From an uncultured Clostridia bacterium (lineage in GTDB: Bacteria; Bacillota; Clostridia; Christensenellales; CAG-138): a stretch of 64,000 nt of DNA. The stretch covers positions 198,585 through 262,584 of the forward strand of contig CAMKES010000002.1 of NCBI GenBank assembly GCA_946411635.1, given 5' to 3'. Both the position numbers and the translations under genes were made by a program. The notes below the pieces were generated by a model. That model was not told where the DNA came from. It saw only the letters and a list, made by a program, of their open reading frames with translations, and did not search any database. How positions within the stretch are numbered: position 1 is the first letter of the stretch; each line of letters begins with the position of its first letter. Of this stretch, positions 8,856 to 20,547 are shown piece after piece.

Positions 8856-9668
8856 TTACGATAAATAGCCTTCTCTGGCCTTGACGCCGAAATGCGCTTC
8901 GAGCTCGTGCATCTGCGCGTCGGTGATGGTGTTTTTCAGCGGCAGATGCGCGATCTTCATATAGATCTCAGCCGCCTTCTCCGCGGTCTCGATCAGACCG
9001 AAGGTCTCGTCAAGGTCCTTGCCCGCGCCGTAAACGCCGTGCTGCGCCCAGACGCAAAGGCGCGCCGTTTCCATCTTCTTTGCGGTCGCCTCGCCGATCT
9101 CGTTGGTGCCGCACAGCATCCACGGAAGCACGTTGACGCCGTCCGGAAAGACCACGATGCACTCGGTGCACATTTGCCAGAGCGTACGCGTGAACGCTCT
9201 CTCGTCGAGATCGTGCACGTAAGTCATGGCAAGGAGATTTGCCGGATGACAGTGCATGACCACGCGGTTTTCGGGATCGGCCTTCATCCGCGAGACGTGG
9301 CTCATCATGTGTGCGGGAAACTCCGAGGTGAACCGTCCGCCGTCCGAGAAGCCCCAAAGGACCTCCGCCTCCGTTCCGTTCTCCGCGAGCCGGACGATAC
9401 CGAGATTCTTCGCCGGATCGTACTGCACGTTCTTGAAATACTTGCCGGTTCCGGTGACGAGAAAGAGTTTCCCGTCCAGTTCCGGCGCGGAAAAGCCGGT
9501 CGGAACGGTGCGGACGATCGCGGGGATCGTAAGGTATTTCCGCACTTCCGCTTCGTCGAGCAGCATGCTGATATTTCCGCCGTTGCGCTCGTCCCAGCCG
9601 TGATCGTACATATTCGTCGCGGTGCGGATCATCTCCGTCAGAAACGGTGCGTTCAGAACGTTCTTCAT
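8856..9668 (-). CDS. rhaD: Rhamnulose-1-phosphate aldolase (class II aldolase)
   Basis: [82 protein letters not shown]; start set at MKNVLN (9668) rather than the longer track ORF. Confidence 0.9.
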   Translation of the reverse strand: MKNVLNAPFLTEMIRTATNMYDHGWDERNGGNISMLLDEAEVRKYLTIPAIVRTVPTGFSAPELDGKLFLVTGTGKYFKNVQYDPAKNLGIVRLAENGTEAEVLWGFSDGGRFTSEFPAHMMSHVSRMKADPENRVVMHCHPANLLAMTYVHDLDERAFTRTLWQMCTECIVVFPDGVNVLPWMLCGTNEIGEATAKKMETARLCVWAQHGVYGAGKDLDETFGLIETAEKAAEIYMKIAHLPLKNTITDAQMHELEAHFGVKAREGYLS

Positions 9669-10156
9669 TTTCTTGCCTCCAATACTTCTTTCTCGTAGAT
9701 CTCGATCTCGCGGTACCATTCGCCGTCCGCGGGTTTTCCGCAGCGGCGGCAGTATTCGTTCCATATCTCGCCGAACGGCAGGGTCTTGAGCTCCTCCTGC
9801 ATGGCCATGAGCTTGCTGAAATTGCCGGTATCCTGCAGGGCTTTGAGTTCGTCGTTCGGTTGCAGCAGCGCGAACAGCAACGCTTTCTGCATGTTGCGGA
9901 AACCCGTCACCCAAGCCGAGATACGGTTGATCGATGCATCGAAATAATCGAGCGCGATATGCACGCGGTCAAGCCCGCAGCGCACGATCTCACGCGCGAT
10001 CTCCTTTGTATCGTCGTCGAAAAGCACGACGTGGTCGCTGTCCCAGCGGATCGGGCGCGTGACGTGCAGCGCGCCGGCAGGGCCGAGCAGATACCCCAGC
10101 CACTTTTCCTTCCGGGTGACGGTCGGGGAATTGACAAGACTTCTCGGCAGTTTCAT
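9665..10156 (-). pseudogene. Chimeric ORF: N-terminus of a GPH/MFS-type sugar transporter fused to the C-terminal part of L-rhamnose isomerase
   Basis: [30 protein letters not shown] is a transporter-type N-terminus; [14 protein letters not shown]...[34 protein letters not shown]...[27 protein letters not shown] is the RhaA C-terminus. 163 aa versus ~420 aa for RhaA. Confidence 0.75.
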
Positions 10157-12291
10157 GCGTGTTCTTCCTCCTTCGGCAGTTTCGGTACCTTAATCTTTTT
10201 CATAAAGCAGCGGATCCCTTTGAACAGATGCCCGTTGGCGATCTCGACAAAAGCCTGCGCAAAATTGTACGGCATCCGGCTGCCCGCGCACATCGACAGC
10301 GCGCGCGGCGAATTGTTGTCCATCAGGCGCTTCATAAAGTGCGCGCCCTTGACCGCGTTGTCCCGTTCGGGACCCTCCGGCAGCTTCTCCGCCTGTTTCA
10401 TCTGTTTTTTCACCACCGACAGCACGGCGTTGTAGAGCATACGTCCCGTAAAGCTCTGCCGGAAATCCACAAGGCGCGATTCCAGCGTGACCGGACGGGT
10501 CGGAAGCGGGTCCGGCACGGCGTACGCGTCGGGGGATTCCGTTTCCGGCTCGTCGTCGACCGTGATCGTGACCGTCCTGCTTTCGCCCGGTTTCAGATAG
10601 ATCTTTTCAAAGCCTTTGAGCGCGCCGTCGACGTACAGCTGCGCGACCTCGCCGCCGAAGCGGCTGCCGGTGTTCGTGATCGTCTGCGTATACGTATTGC
10701 CGTTCCGCTCCCATTCGTTGTGTTCAAACGTCGTATACGAGAGTCCGAAGCCGAACGGAAACCGCACGGGGACGCTGTGCCTTTGATAATAGCGGTATCC
10801 GACCTCCGTTCCCTCGGCGTAGATCTCGTTGAGCCCCTTGCCGAACGATTCGTGTCCGGGCACGTCCTCATAGCGCATCGGCCACGTTTCGGCAAGTTTG
10901 CCGGACGGATTTTTGACGCCGAACAGCAGATCGTACACCGCCGTGCCGCCGTTCTGTCCCGGCAGATACATGTTCAGGATCGCGTTGACGCGATCGCAGA
11001 ACGGAAGCTCCACGGGCGATCCGCCGAACAGCACGACGACGATCTTTTTGCCGCTTTCCGCGAGCGCGTCGATCTGCTTCAGCTGCTCCTCCGGCAGACG
11101 CATATCCTCGCGGTCGCAGCCTTCGGATTCGTACATGTCCGTCAGCCCCGCAAACACCAGTACCGTGTCGCTCTCCTCCAAAGCATACGTCTTAACGCCG
11201 TGCGCCGTAAACGCGTCCTTCGGGGTCGTGACCTTCGTCGGCCGGATCATCGAACTGCCCGCGCCCTGATAGCGCATATTTGCAAACAGCTCGCCCGTGA
11301 TATGCAGCTTTTCGCTGCCCTTCAGCGGCAGCACGCCGTCGTTTTTCAGAAGCACCGCGCAGTCCGCGGCGATCTTTCCCGCGAGCGCATGATGCGCGTC
11401 CCAGTCGACCGGCGCCGGATCGGCGGGTTTTTGATACGCGTCGATCCATCTGAGGATGTTCCGGCAGGCGGCGTCGAGGTTCTCCGCCGGAAGCGAACCG
11501 TCCGCGATCCCGTCCAGGATCCATCTGCGGCAGATCGCGGTGTCGCCCGGCATCTCGAGATCGAGACCCGCCCTGAGCCCCGCGACACGGTCGTGCACCG
11601 CGCCCCAGTCGCTCATCACGACGCCGTCGAAGCCCCATTCCTTACGGAGCACATCGGAAAGAAGCCATTCGTTTTCGGAGCAGAACGTGCCGTTGATCCG
11701 ATTGTATGCGCACATGATCGTCGCGGGATGCGCGTGCTTCACGACGTACTCGAACGGCTTCAGATAGATCTCGCGAATCGTTTTTTCGGATGCGACGGAA
11801 TTTCCCATAAACCGGTAGTTTTCGGAATTGTTCAGCGCAAAATGCTTGACGGAAACGCCGACGCCCTTCGACTGCACCCCCGTGACCTTCGCCGCGCCCA
11901 TCACGCCCGCGAGCAGCGGATCCTCCGAGAAATACTCGAAGTTCCTGCCGCACAGCGGATTGCGCTTGATATTGACGCCCGGACCCAGAAGCGTATTCAC
12001 GCCGTAATACCGGCACTCCTCCGCGATCGCCTCGCCCATTCTGCGCGTGTTTTCCGGATTCCAGCCCGACGCCGTCGCGGCCGCGGTCGGAAACGCTGTC
12101 GCCGGTTCGCTCTCGCTGACGCCGTTGTCGCCGCCCTCCTTCTGAAGTCTGAGCCCGTGCGGCCCGTCCGACATCCTCAGCGACGGGATCCGAAGCCGCG
12201 GGATCGGATTCGTATACATGAAGTTTGTGCCGGATACCAGCGCCGCCTTTTCTTCAACGGTCATCTGCCGAATGATTGCTTCCGTATCCAT
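10153..12291 (-). CDS. Glycoside hydrolase family 3 beta-glucosidase
   Basis: [45 protein letters not shown] (GH3 nucleophile region), 712 aa. Confidence 0.92.
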   Translation of the reverse strand: MDTEAIIRQMTVEEKAALVSGTNFMYTNPIPRLRIPSLRMSDGPHGLRLQKEGGDNGVSESEPATAFPTAAATASGWNPENTRRMGEAIAEECRYYGVNTLLGPGVNIKRNPLCGRNFEYFSEDPLLAGVMGAAKVTGVQSKGVGVSVKHFALNNSENYRFMGNSVASEKTIREIYLKPFEYVVKHAHPATIMCAYNRINGTFCSENEWLLSDVLRKEWGFDGVVMSDWGAVHDRVAGLRAGLDLEMPGDTAICRRWILDGIADGSLPAENLDAACRNILRWIDAYQKPADPAPVDWDAHHALAGKIAADCAVLLKNDGVLPLKGSEKLHITGELFANMRYQGAGSSMIRPTKVTTPKDAFTAHGVKTYALEESDTVLVFAGLTDMYESEGCDREDMRLPEEQLKQIDALAESGKKIVVVLFGGSPVELPFCDRVNAILNMYLPGQNGGTAVYDLLFGVKNPSGKLAETWPMRYEDVPGHESFGKGLNEIYAEGTEVGYRYYQRHSVPVRFPFGFGLSYTTFEHNEWERNGNTYTQTITNTGSRFGGEVAQLYVDGALKGFEKIYLKPGESRTVTITVDDEPETESPDAYAVPDPLPTRPVTLESRLVDFRQSFTGRMLYNAVLSVVKKQMKQAEKLPEGPERDNAVKGAHFMKRLMDNNSPRALSMCAGSRMPYNFAQAFVEIANGHLFKGIRCFMKKIKVPKLPKEEEHA

Positions 12292-12388
12292 GGATCGCTC
12301 CTCCTGCTTTGATGATTCTATTATAATACATCCTCCGGATTTTGTATTGCATTATTCGTATAATTGTAATGAATCGGAGGATAGACGA

Positions 12389-12608
12389 ATGATCGATCTC
12401 AAATACGTTGCAAACGCCATGAGCGCGCTGTCCGGCGTTCCGGTGCGGCTTTTTGAAAACGGAGGAAGCGAAACGTCTCCTCCGCTATTCCGACAAAAGC
12501 GCTTCCGCGATCGGGACCTATCTGGGCTTCTCCTCCCACGGACACTTTATCCGGGTATTCAAAAAGTACGCCGGAATGACGCCGAACGAATTCCGGACAA
12601 AGATCTGA
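12389..12608 (+). pseudogene. AraC-family regulator with internal deletion and frameshift
   Basis: Frame 1: SD GGAGG + MIDLKYVANAMSALSGVPVRLFENG (regulator-like N-terminus). Different frame: EEAKRLLRYSDKSASAIGTYLGFSSHGHFIRVFKKYAGMTPNEFRTKI* (AraC C-terminal HTH). The middle is missing. Confidence 0.75.
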
Positions 12609-12623
12609 CCGCGTATCGGTACG

Positions 12624-12672
12624 AAAAAACCCGGACATACCGCGCAGGGCCGTGATATGACCGGGTTTTTTG
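12624..12672. terminator. Intrinsic terminator-like hairpin
   Basis: aaaaaacccgg...ccgggtttttt inverted repeat with a T-run. Confidence 0.6.
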
Positions 12673-12687
12673 TTTTGTTCCGGATGC

Positions 12688-13836
12688 TTATACGACGGAG
12701 GGCTCGGTGAACAGGTTGCCCTCGGCAAAGCGGGAAAGTCTGAGCCGGGATGCGTCGATCGTGGGTTCAAGACCGAGGATCATCTCGGACATGACCGTGC
12801 CCGTGACGGGACCGAACATGAAGCCGTGCCCGCTGAAGCCGACGGCCATATAGAAACCTTCGACCTCCTCCGATTTGTCGTAGATCGGCTGACGGTCCGG
12901 GGACATGTTGTAGAGGCCCGCCCACTGGCGGATGACGCGGAGCCTGCCGATCGCGGGCAGCACGTTGTCGATCGTCTTCGCCATCTCCTCAAGGAAGTGC
13001 CACGAGGACGTTCTCCTGAGATCTCTGGGCTCTCCGGAGTCGCTGCGGCCCATGATGAACGAACCGTGCGGCGTCTGCTGGACGTACAGATTCAGGTTGA
13101 ACGCCATGACCATCGGGTCCTGCATGTGCTCGACGGGCTCGGTGACCAGGATCTGATGACGCTCGGAATAGAGCGGAAGCTCGATGCCCACCATCTTCGC
13201 GATGCCCTGCGACCAGGCGTTTGCGGCGTTGACGACGACGCGGGTCTCGATATAGCCCCTGGTGGTCTCGACGCCGGCGATCCTGCCGTTTTCGACCTTG
13301 ATGCCGGTCACCTCGGTGAACGTGTTGAATTCGACGCCGAGCCGCTTCGCCGCCTTATAGAAGGCGTCGGTGGTCTTGTGCGGGTTCAGGAAGCCGTCCT
13401 TCGGACAATACGCCGCGCCGGAAAGGATGTCGGTATTGAGATGGGGGACCATCTCCTTTGCCTCCTCCAGGCTGACCATGCGCGAGGGAATGCCGCAGGC
13501 GTGCTGGACCTCGACGTTCTTGCGGAACTGGATGAGCTCCTTCTCGGTGTCGGCGATCATCAGATAGCCGCTCTGACGCAGCTCGATGTCGCCGTCGTAT
13601 TCGAGGATCTCGTTCGCATGCTCGTAAAACTCCGTGGAGAATTTGGACATGCGGCAGTTCATCTCGGTGCCCCACTGCATACGGAAGCCCGCGCCGCAGG
13701 CGCCGGTGGAACCGGAGCAGATGAAGCCCTTTTCCAGCACGACGATGTTCTTTGCGCCGCGAATGGCCAGATTGTACGCGATGGAGCAGCCGGACATGCC
13801 GGCGCCGATGATTACGATATCCGCTTTAGTTTTCAT
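12688..13836 (-). CDS. FAD-dependent oxidoreductase (DAO family; amino-acid/proline dehydrogenase beta-like subunit)
   Basis: ADIVIIGAGMSGCSIAYNLAIRGAKNIVVLEKG (dinucleotide-binding fold), HQILVTEPVEH, DRQPIYD, GFSGHGFMFGPVTG. Confidence 0.88.
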   Translation of the reverse strand: MKTKADIVIIGAGMSGCSIAYNLAIRGAKNIVVLEKGFICSGSTGACGAGFRMQWGTEMNCRMSKFSTEFYEHANEILEYDGDIELRQSGYLMIADTEKELIQFRKNVEVQHACGIPSRMVSLEEAKEMVPHLNTDILSGAAYCPKDGFLNPHKTTDAFYKAAKRLGVEFNTFTEVTGIKVENGRIAGVETTRGYIETRVVVNAANAWSQGIAKMVGIELPLYSERHQILVTEPVEHMQDPMVMAFNLNLYVQQTPHGSFIMGRSDSGEPRDLRRTSSWHFLEEMAKTIDNVLPAIGRLRVIRQWAGLYNMSPDRQPIYDKSEEVEGFYMAVGFSGHGFMFGPVTGTVMSEMILGLEPTIDASRLRLSRFAEGNLFTEPSVV

Positions 13837-14107
13837 GTCTTTCGGCCTCCTCTGCGATCAGATGCAGCTTCACGCCGACCACCGGCGGACGCAGATTGTG
13901 GAACTTCAGATCGGCCATGTTCTGACCCGTGGCGTTCGCGATCTCTCTGAGCACGAGCTGGCCGCACGTTTTGCCCTGACAGGGGCCCATGCCGATGCGG
14001 GTGATGCGCTTGATCTCGTCGTAGGTCACGTAACCCTGCGCGATCAGGTTCCGGATATCCTTCAGCGTGACGTCGGAACAACGGCAAATGATCGTGTTTT
14101 CATCCAT
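13826..14107 (-). CDS. BFD-like [2Fe-2S]-binding protein
   Basis: IICRCSDVTLKDI...GMGPCQGKTC: CxC...CxxxxC pattern. Confidence 0.85.
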   Translation of the reverse strand: MDENTIICRCSDVTLKDIRNLIAQGYVTYDEIKRITRIGMGPCQGKTCGQLVLREIANATGQNMADLKFHNLRPPVVGVKLHLIAEEAERHEN

Positions 14108-14111
14108 ACGC

Positions 14112-14606
14112 TTACGCCTCCCTCCTGAAGTTTCTGAAATCGTAGAGATACCTGCGATCCACCTCGAGCGTAACGACCGGCGTGCGGTCGAAGGACGGCG
14201 GATTCATGACCCGTTTGACCGTGGCCGTGCAGATCGGCTGTCCGGCGCGGTCCAGACCCACGACCGTTTCGCCCGCCTCGGGAAGCGGCAGAAATTCATA
14301 GGGAATGCGGAACTCCACGGTATCGGCCGATTTGGAACCGTCGACGATCATGATCGACAGTCCGGGGCATCTGGAAACGCACATGCCGCAGCCGGTACAG
14401 AGGTTCTCGTCCCGCTCGGGGATGTCGTTGATGTCTTCGCCGATTTGGATCGCGCCCGCGGGGCAGGCAGTCTGGCAGGGATTGCACGGGATCTTCTGAT
14501 AGCACTCCACCACTGCGACGGGGCCCTTGTTGATCCTCTCAACGGGAGGAAATTTCGTCATGACCATTTCACGGGAGGCCACACCTGTTTTCTCAAACAT
14601 TTTCAT
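14112..14606 (-). CDS. 4Fe-4S ferredoxin-type protein
   Basis: CYQKIPCNPCQTACPAGAI and CTGCGMCVSRCPG clusters. Confidence 0.88.
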   Translation of the reverse strand: MKMFEKTGVASREMVMTKFPPVERINKGPVAVVECYQKIPCNPCQTACPAGAIQIGEDINDIPERDENLCTGCGMCVSRCPGLSIMIVDGSKSADTVEFRIPYEFLPLPEAGETVVGLDRAGQPICTATVKRVMNPPSFDRTPVVTLEVDRRYLYDFRNFRREA

Positions 14607-14612
14607 TCCTCC

Positions 14613-15695
14613 TTACAGTTGGCTGATTTTCATTCCGGCGCGGATCCGTTCGCCGACAGGGCCGGACCGCAGACCGTCGAGCTGTCTGAGGTATTCCTGT
14701 CTGCGCTGCTCGAAGTCCGCCGGCACGAAGCCGAGCTTCGCGGCGGCGCAAAGCCCCGCGAGATACCCCTCCGACATGGCGGAGCTCGCCTCTTCGATGC
14801 CGGAGGCGTCGCCCGCGACGAAGATGCCGGGGATGCAGGTCTCGCAGTTTTCGGTCCGCATGGGAACGTAGCCGCTGAGCTGACCGACGTATTTCATCTC
14901 CACGCCGCGCATCGCAAGCAACTCGTTGAGCGGGCTCAGACCGACGGAAATGCACATGACGTCCACGTCGTAGCGCTTTTCGGTGCCGGGGATCGGACGG
15001 AATTTCTCATCCACCTCGCACACGATCGCCGCTTCGAGGCAGTCGGTACCGATGGCTTCCTTGACCGTATGGGAGGTCAGAATGGGCACGCCCATCCTGG
15101 CGAGCTTCGACGCGTGCACCAGATATGCGCCGATGCGCGGCGCGGCGTCGAGCACCGCGACGACCTCGATGCCGGCCTGCATGAGCTGATAGCTCACGAT
15201 CACGCCGATATTGCCCGCGCCGACCATCAGAACACGGTTGCCGGGACGGACCCCGTATACGTTCATCAGCGTCTGCACGGCGCCCGCGCCGTAGATGCCG
15301 GGCAGGTCGTTGTTGGGAAACGCCAGGGATTTTTCATAAGCGCCGGTGGCGCAGATGACGGATTTGGCTTTGATCTTGAAGTATTCCTTTTCTTCCTTCA
15401 GGACCGTGACCACGTTGTCCTCGTAGAAACCGACGGCGGTCGCGTTGAGCATGATCTCGATCCGGTCGCCGAACGCTTCGATCTGTTTCAGAAGAATGCC
15501 GGCGATGTCCACGCCTCTGTGGGAAGCGTACTGGCTCTCCGAACCGAAGAACATATGGGTCTGCTTGATGAGCTGTCCGCCGGGCCGGAAGTTCCGCTCG
15601 AGAATGAGCACTCTGGCGCCGGACGACGCCGCGGAGATGGCGGCGCACAGGCCCGCGGGACCGGACCCGATGATAAGCAGTTCGACTTCTCTCAT
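14613..15695 (-). CDS. NAD(P)/FAD-dependent oxidoreductase (alpha-like subunit)
   Basis: ELLIIGSGPAGLCAAISAASSGARVLILERN, VLMVGAGNIGVIVSYQLMQAG, GIFVAGDASGIEEASSAMSEG. Confidence 0.9.
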   Translation of the reverse strand: MREVELLIIGSGPAGLCAAISAASSGARVLILERNFRPGGQLIKQTHMFFGSESQYASHRGVDIAGILLKQIEAFGDRIEIMLNATAVGFYEDNVVTVLKEEKEYFKIKAKSVICATGAYEKSLAFPNNDLPGIYGAGAVQTLMNVYGVRPGNRVLMVGAGNIGVIVSYQLMQAGIEVVAVLDAAPRIGAYLVHASKLARMGVPILTSHTVKEAIGTDCLEAAIVCEVDEKFRPIPGTEKRYDVDVMCISVGLSPLNELLAMRGVEMKYVGQLSGYVPMRTENCETCIPGIFVAGDASGIEEASSAMSEGYLAGLCAAAKLGFVPADFEQRRQEYLRQLDGLRSGPVGERIRAGMKISQL

Positions 15696-16003
15696 TCGAT
15701 CTTCCCCTTTCCTTCCTGCGTCTCCACCTTCATGCCCTCCTTGAGAAGCGTGATGCAGGTGCGGACGTTGGGCTCTCCGTCAACGACCATCTGACAGGAC
15801 GCACAGTTTCCGATCGCGCAGTAAAAGCCGCGGGGACGATGCAGTTCCGGGCTCTTGGCAAGAACCTTCACGCCTGCGGCGTGGAGCGCTGCCGCGATCG
15901 TTTCGCCTTCATAGCCTTTCATCGGCTGTCCGTTGAAGGTGAAATGGATCTCCTTACCGCGTTCAAAGGTAAGGATCGGGTGCCGGGTAATCCTCATTTC
16001 CAC
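15692..16003 (-). CDS. (2Fe-2S)-binding protein (small subunit of a heteromeric dehydrogenase)
   Basis: GYEGETIAAALHAAGVKV, RGFYCAIGNCASCQMVVDG. Confidence 0.85.
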   Translation of the reverse strand: MEMRITRHPILTFERGKEIHFTFNGQPMKGYEGETIAAALHAAGVKVLAKSPELHRPRGFYCAIGNCASCQMVVDGEPNVRTCITLLKEGMKVETQEGKGKIE

Positions 16004-16050
16004 GTATCCTTTCTTCGTAATACCGAGTATTCATCACGGATTTTCCGTGA

Positions 16051-17679
<1,629 letters not shown>

Positions 17680-17889
17680 AAATCCTCCTTTTTTCGGTTC
17701 ATCCGCTTCAGAACCAAGCCTTTTTGTTTCCGGACCGTCCGGAAATATACCCTATATAATTTAACATATCAGACGATGGTTGTCAACGGAAAGCGGGTCA
17801 GTCCGGGGCGTACGGAACGGGTTTTCGTCCCCCTTTTTTCTCCCGAAAACCGTTCGGGAATCCGAACCGGACCGCTCCGGTCCGCAGTG

Positions 17890-17917
17890 AAAAAGCCCCG
17901 CGTAAAGCGGGGCTTTT
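17890..17917 (-). terminator. Intrinsic terminator
   Basis: aaaaagccccgcgtaaagcggggctttt. Confidence 0.75.
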
Positions 17918-17932
17918 CATATGCGTTACTGT

Positions 17933-18300
17933 TTAGTTGATTTCCGTGGTGTAGACCGTGGTGGTCGTGATGCCGGTCGTCTTCCAGAAGAAGACGTTCT
18001 CGTTCGCCGCGCGGCCGACCATGAAGTAGCCCTTCGCGTTGAACGACAGGTGCGCGTTCGTGCGGCTCGCGGCGTTGGTCGCGTCGACCGCCGCGCCGTT
18101 CATCGCGAACGCCCAGCGGCAGTAGTTCGCCGTGTCGGTCTTGTAGCTGTACAGATAGCTGCCCTTGCTCGCAAGATACGTGCCGGTCGCCGCGTTCTTC
18201 ACGGAGAACTTGCCGCCGACGGCGGTGATCCGGAAGATATACGCGTCCGCAACGTCGGTGAGCGTCGTTCCCGTTTGCGTCCGGACGCGGTATGCTGCGG
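17933..18300 (-). pseudogene. C-terminal fragment of a large surface/extracellular protein
   Basis: Frame reads ...TTLTDVADAYIFRITAVGGKFSVKNAATGTYLASKGSYLYSYKTDTANYCRWAFAMNG...FFWKTTGITTTTVYTTEIN* with no signal peptide or good start; followed by its own terminator. Confidence 0.5.
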
Positions 18301-18464
18301 ATATCCGGAACGGTGCTCTCCCGGGAACGATTCATACAACCGTCGGGAGGGACGCAATGAACCGATCGGATCCGACCGGAACCGGGATCGGAACGATCCT
18401 TCGGGGCGTCGACAACACGCGGTTGGATCCCGAAGCGGCGCGGCGCGCGCCTTGTCAGGGCAAT

Positions 18465-18493
18465 AAAAAAGTCCCCGGTCGGGGACTTTTTTT
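18465..18493 (-). terminator. Intrinsic terminator downstream of ptsI
   Basis: aaaaaagtccccggtcggggacttttttt near-perfect palindrome. Confidence 0.85.
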
Positions 18494-18506
18494 ATGCTTC
18501 GGAACG

Positions 18507-20189
18507 TCAGATCTCGGTGTTCGCATCTCCCATCAGATCCGCGAGCACCTTTTCCCGCACGACGCGCACGTCGGTCTCGCGCACCTTCTGCCTGAGCGGC
18601 AGCACGGAACGCGGGGATACGGACAGTTCGTCGATGCCGATCGACAGGAACATTTCGGTCAGCGCAAGGTCCGCGCCGAGTTCGCCGCAGATGCCGACCC
18701 AGATGCCGTTCTTGTGCGCGTTGTCGCAGACCATTTTCAGGAGCCGCAGCACCGCGGGATGATGCGGATTGAAGAAGCGGCCGAGGTCGTTGTTCTGACG
18801 GTCGCACGCGAGCGTGTACTGCGTGAGGTCGTTCGTGCCGCAGGAGAAGAAGTCGACTTCCTTTGCGAGACGGTCGGAAATGATCGCCGCCGCCGGCGTT
18901 TCGATCATGATGCCGACCTCGACGTCGTTGTCGAACGGAATGCCCTCGTCATGCAGTTCTTTCTTGACGCGTTCGCACATCTTCTTCGCTTCGCGCACCT
19001 CCCAGACGGACGTGACCATCGGGAACATGATGGAAAGCTTGCCGAACGCGGACGCGCGGTACAGCGCACGGATCTGCGTATGGAAGATCTCCGGACGGTT
19101 CAGGCAGATGCGCAGCGCGCGGTTGCCCAGCGCCGGGTTCTCCTCGTTCGGAAGATTGAAATAGCCGATCTGCTTGTCGGCGCCGATGTCCAGCGTACGG
19201 ATGACGACCTCCCGTCCCTCCATGTCGGACAGCGCTTTTTTATACGCTTCGAACTGATACTCCTCATCGGGATAATCGTCGCAGTTCAGATACAGGAACT
19301 CGCTGCGGAACAGGCCGACGCCGCTCGCGTCGTTCTTGAGGACTGCGGGAACGTCGTCCGGGCTGCCGATGTTGCAGTAGATGCGGACGCTCTGTCCGTC
19401 CTTCGTGACGTTCGGCTTTCCCTTGAGTTCGTCCAGGAGCGCCTGCATCTTTTTCTGCTCTTCCATCTTTTTGAGCATCTTGAGGCGCGCCGCCTCGTCC
19501 GCGTCAACCAGAATGCTTCCGTTGGAGCCGTCGATGATGACTTCGTGTCCCGCCATTTCGGGCTTCAGCGCGTCGCCGACGCCGATGATCGCGGGAATGC
19601 CCATGGTGCGGGCAAGGATCGCCGTATGGCTCGATCCGCTGCCGCCCTCGGTGATGAAGCCCAGGATCTTGCTCTTGTCGAGCTGTACGGTCTCGCTCGG
19701 CGCGAGGTCGTCCGCCGCGAGGATCACCGGAACCGGCGAATCGACGCCGCCCTGAACGGCGCCGGTCAGAATGCCGAGGATGCGGCCCGCGACGTCCTTG
19801 ACGTCCGCGGCGCGCGCCTGAAAATACGTGTCGTCCATGGACGCGAACATCTCCGCAAACTGCGCGGCGGTATCCGAGACCGCGGCTTCGGCGTTCAGTT
19901 TGTCGTCGTTGATCAGGTTCTGGATGCTCTCCTCAAATTCGAGGTCCTCCGCCATCATCTGATGCGTTTCAAACAGCATCGCCGCTTCGTCGCCCGCCTC
20001 TTCCCTTGCCTTTTCCGCAAGCGCGCCGAGCTGTTCGACGGCCTTTTCCTGCGCCGCCTTGAACCGAGCCCATTCGGCCTCGGTATCCGTCACCTCATAG
20101 CGGGAAACGGTGCTCTTTGCGCGCTGATAGAAATACAGGGGTCCGAGCGCAACGCCGGTGCTGGCGCCTTTTCCTTGGATCGTGATCAT
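18507..20189 (-). CDS. ptsI: Phosphoenolpyruvate-protein phosphotransferase (enzyme I)
   Basis: TEGGSGSSHTAILARTMGIPAIIG (active His region), GLFRSEFLYL, GTNDLTQYTLACDR. Confidence 0.95.
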   Translation of the reverse strand: MITIQGKGASTGVALGPLYFYQRAKSTVSRYEVTDTEAEWARFKAAQEKAVEQLGALAEKAREEAGDEAAMLFETHQMMAEDLEFEESIQNLINDDKLNAEAAVSDTAAQFAEMFASMDDTYFQARAADVKDVAGRILGILTGAVQGGVDSPVPVILAADDLAPSETVQLDKSKILGFITEGGSGSSHTAILARTMGIPAIIGVGDALKPEMAGHEVIIDGSNGSILVDADEAARLKMLKKMEEQKKMQALLDELKGKPNVTKDGQSVRIYCNIGSPDDVPAVLKNDASGVGLFRSEFLYLNCDDYPDEEYQFEAYKKALSDMEGREVVIRTLDIGADKQIGYFNLPNEENPALGNRALRICLNRPEIFHTQIRALYRASAFGKLSIMFPMVTSVWEVREAKKMCERVKKELHDEGIPFDNDVEVGIMIETPAAAIISDRLAKEVDFFSCGTNDLTQYTLACDRQNNDLGRFFNPHHPAVLRLLKMVCDNAHKNGIWVGICGELGADLALTEMFLSIGIDELSVSPRSVLPLRQKVRETDVRVVREKVLADLMGDANTEI

Positions 20190-20217
20190 AGTTTTCCTCC
20201 GTTGAAAAGAATGGACA

Positions 20218-20247
20218 AAGACGGCTGCCGTTTGACAGCCGTCTTTC
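20218..20247 (-). terminator. Hairpin between ptsH and ptsI
   Basis: aaagacggctgccgtttgacagccgtcttt. Confidence 0.65.
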
Positions 20248-20255
20248 GGATGGGA

Positions 20256-20513
20256 TTACAAATTCGCCTTGAAGAACGCTTCGATCTCCGCCGCCGCGGT
20301 CTCCTCATCGGCGCCTTCAACGTCGACACGGATCGTGTCGCCCTGCTTGATGCCCATGCCCATCAGCGCCATCAGCTTCAGCGCGTTAACGGATTTTTCG
20401 CCCTTATTGACGGTAACGGTCGAACCGTACTTCTTGATCTCCTTGACAAGGACGCCCGCGGGACGCGCATGGATGCCGACCGGATCGGTGATGGTGTACT
20501 CAAACGACTTCAT
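20256..20513 (-). CDS. ptsH: Phosphocarrier protein HPr
   Basis: MKSFEYTITDPVGIHARPAG (His15 motif); start set to 20513, internal to the track ORF. Confidence 0.92.
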   Translation of the reverse strand: MKSFEYTITDPVGIHARPAGVLVKEIKKYGSTVTVNKGEKSVNALKLMALMGMGIKQGDTIRVDVEGADEETAAAEIEAFFKANL

Positions 20514-20547
20514 TTCTTTTTCCTCCTGGTATGATAGATTGCTGAAT

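Noticed and set aside
8856-9914. 352-aa version of the aldolase ORF
   Set aside because: The N-terminal ~82 aa overlaps the RhaA-like ORF in another frame; the aldolase start is clearly MKNVLN at 9668.
12218-12655. 145-aa plus-strand ORF in the track
   Set aside because: Mixes frames of a disrupted AraC gene; the true remnants read in two frames within 12389-12608.
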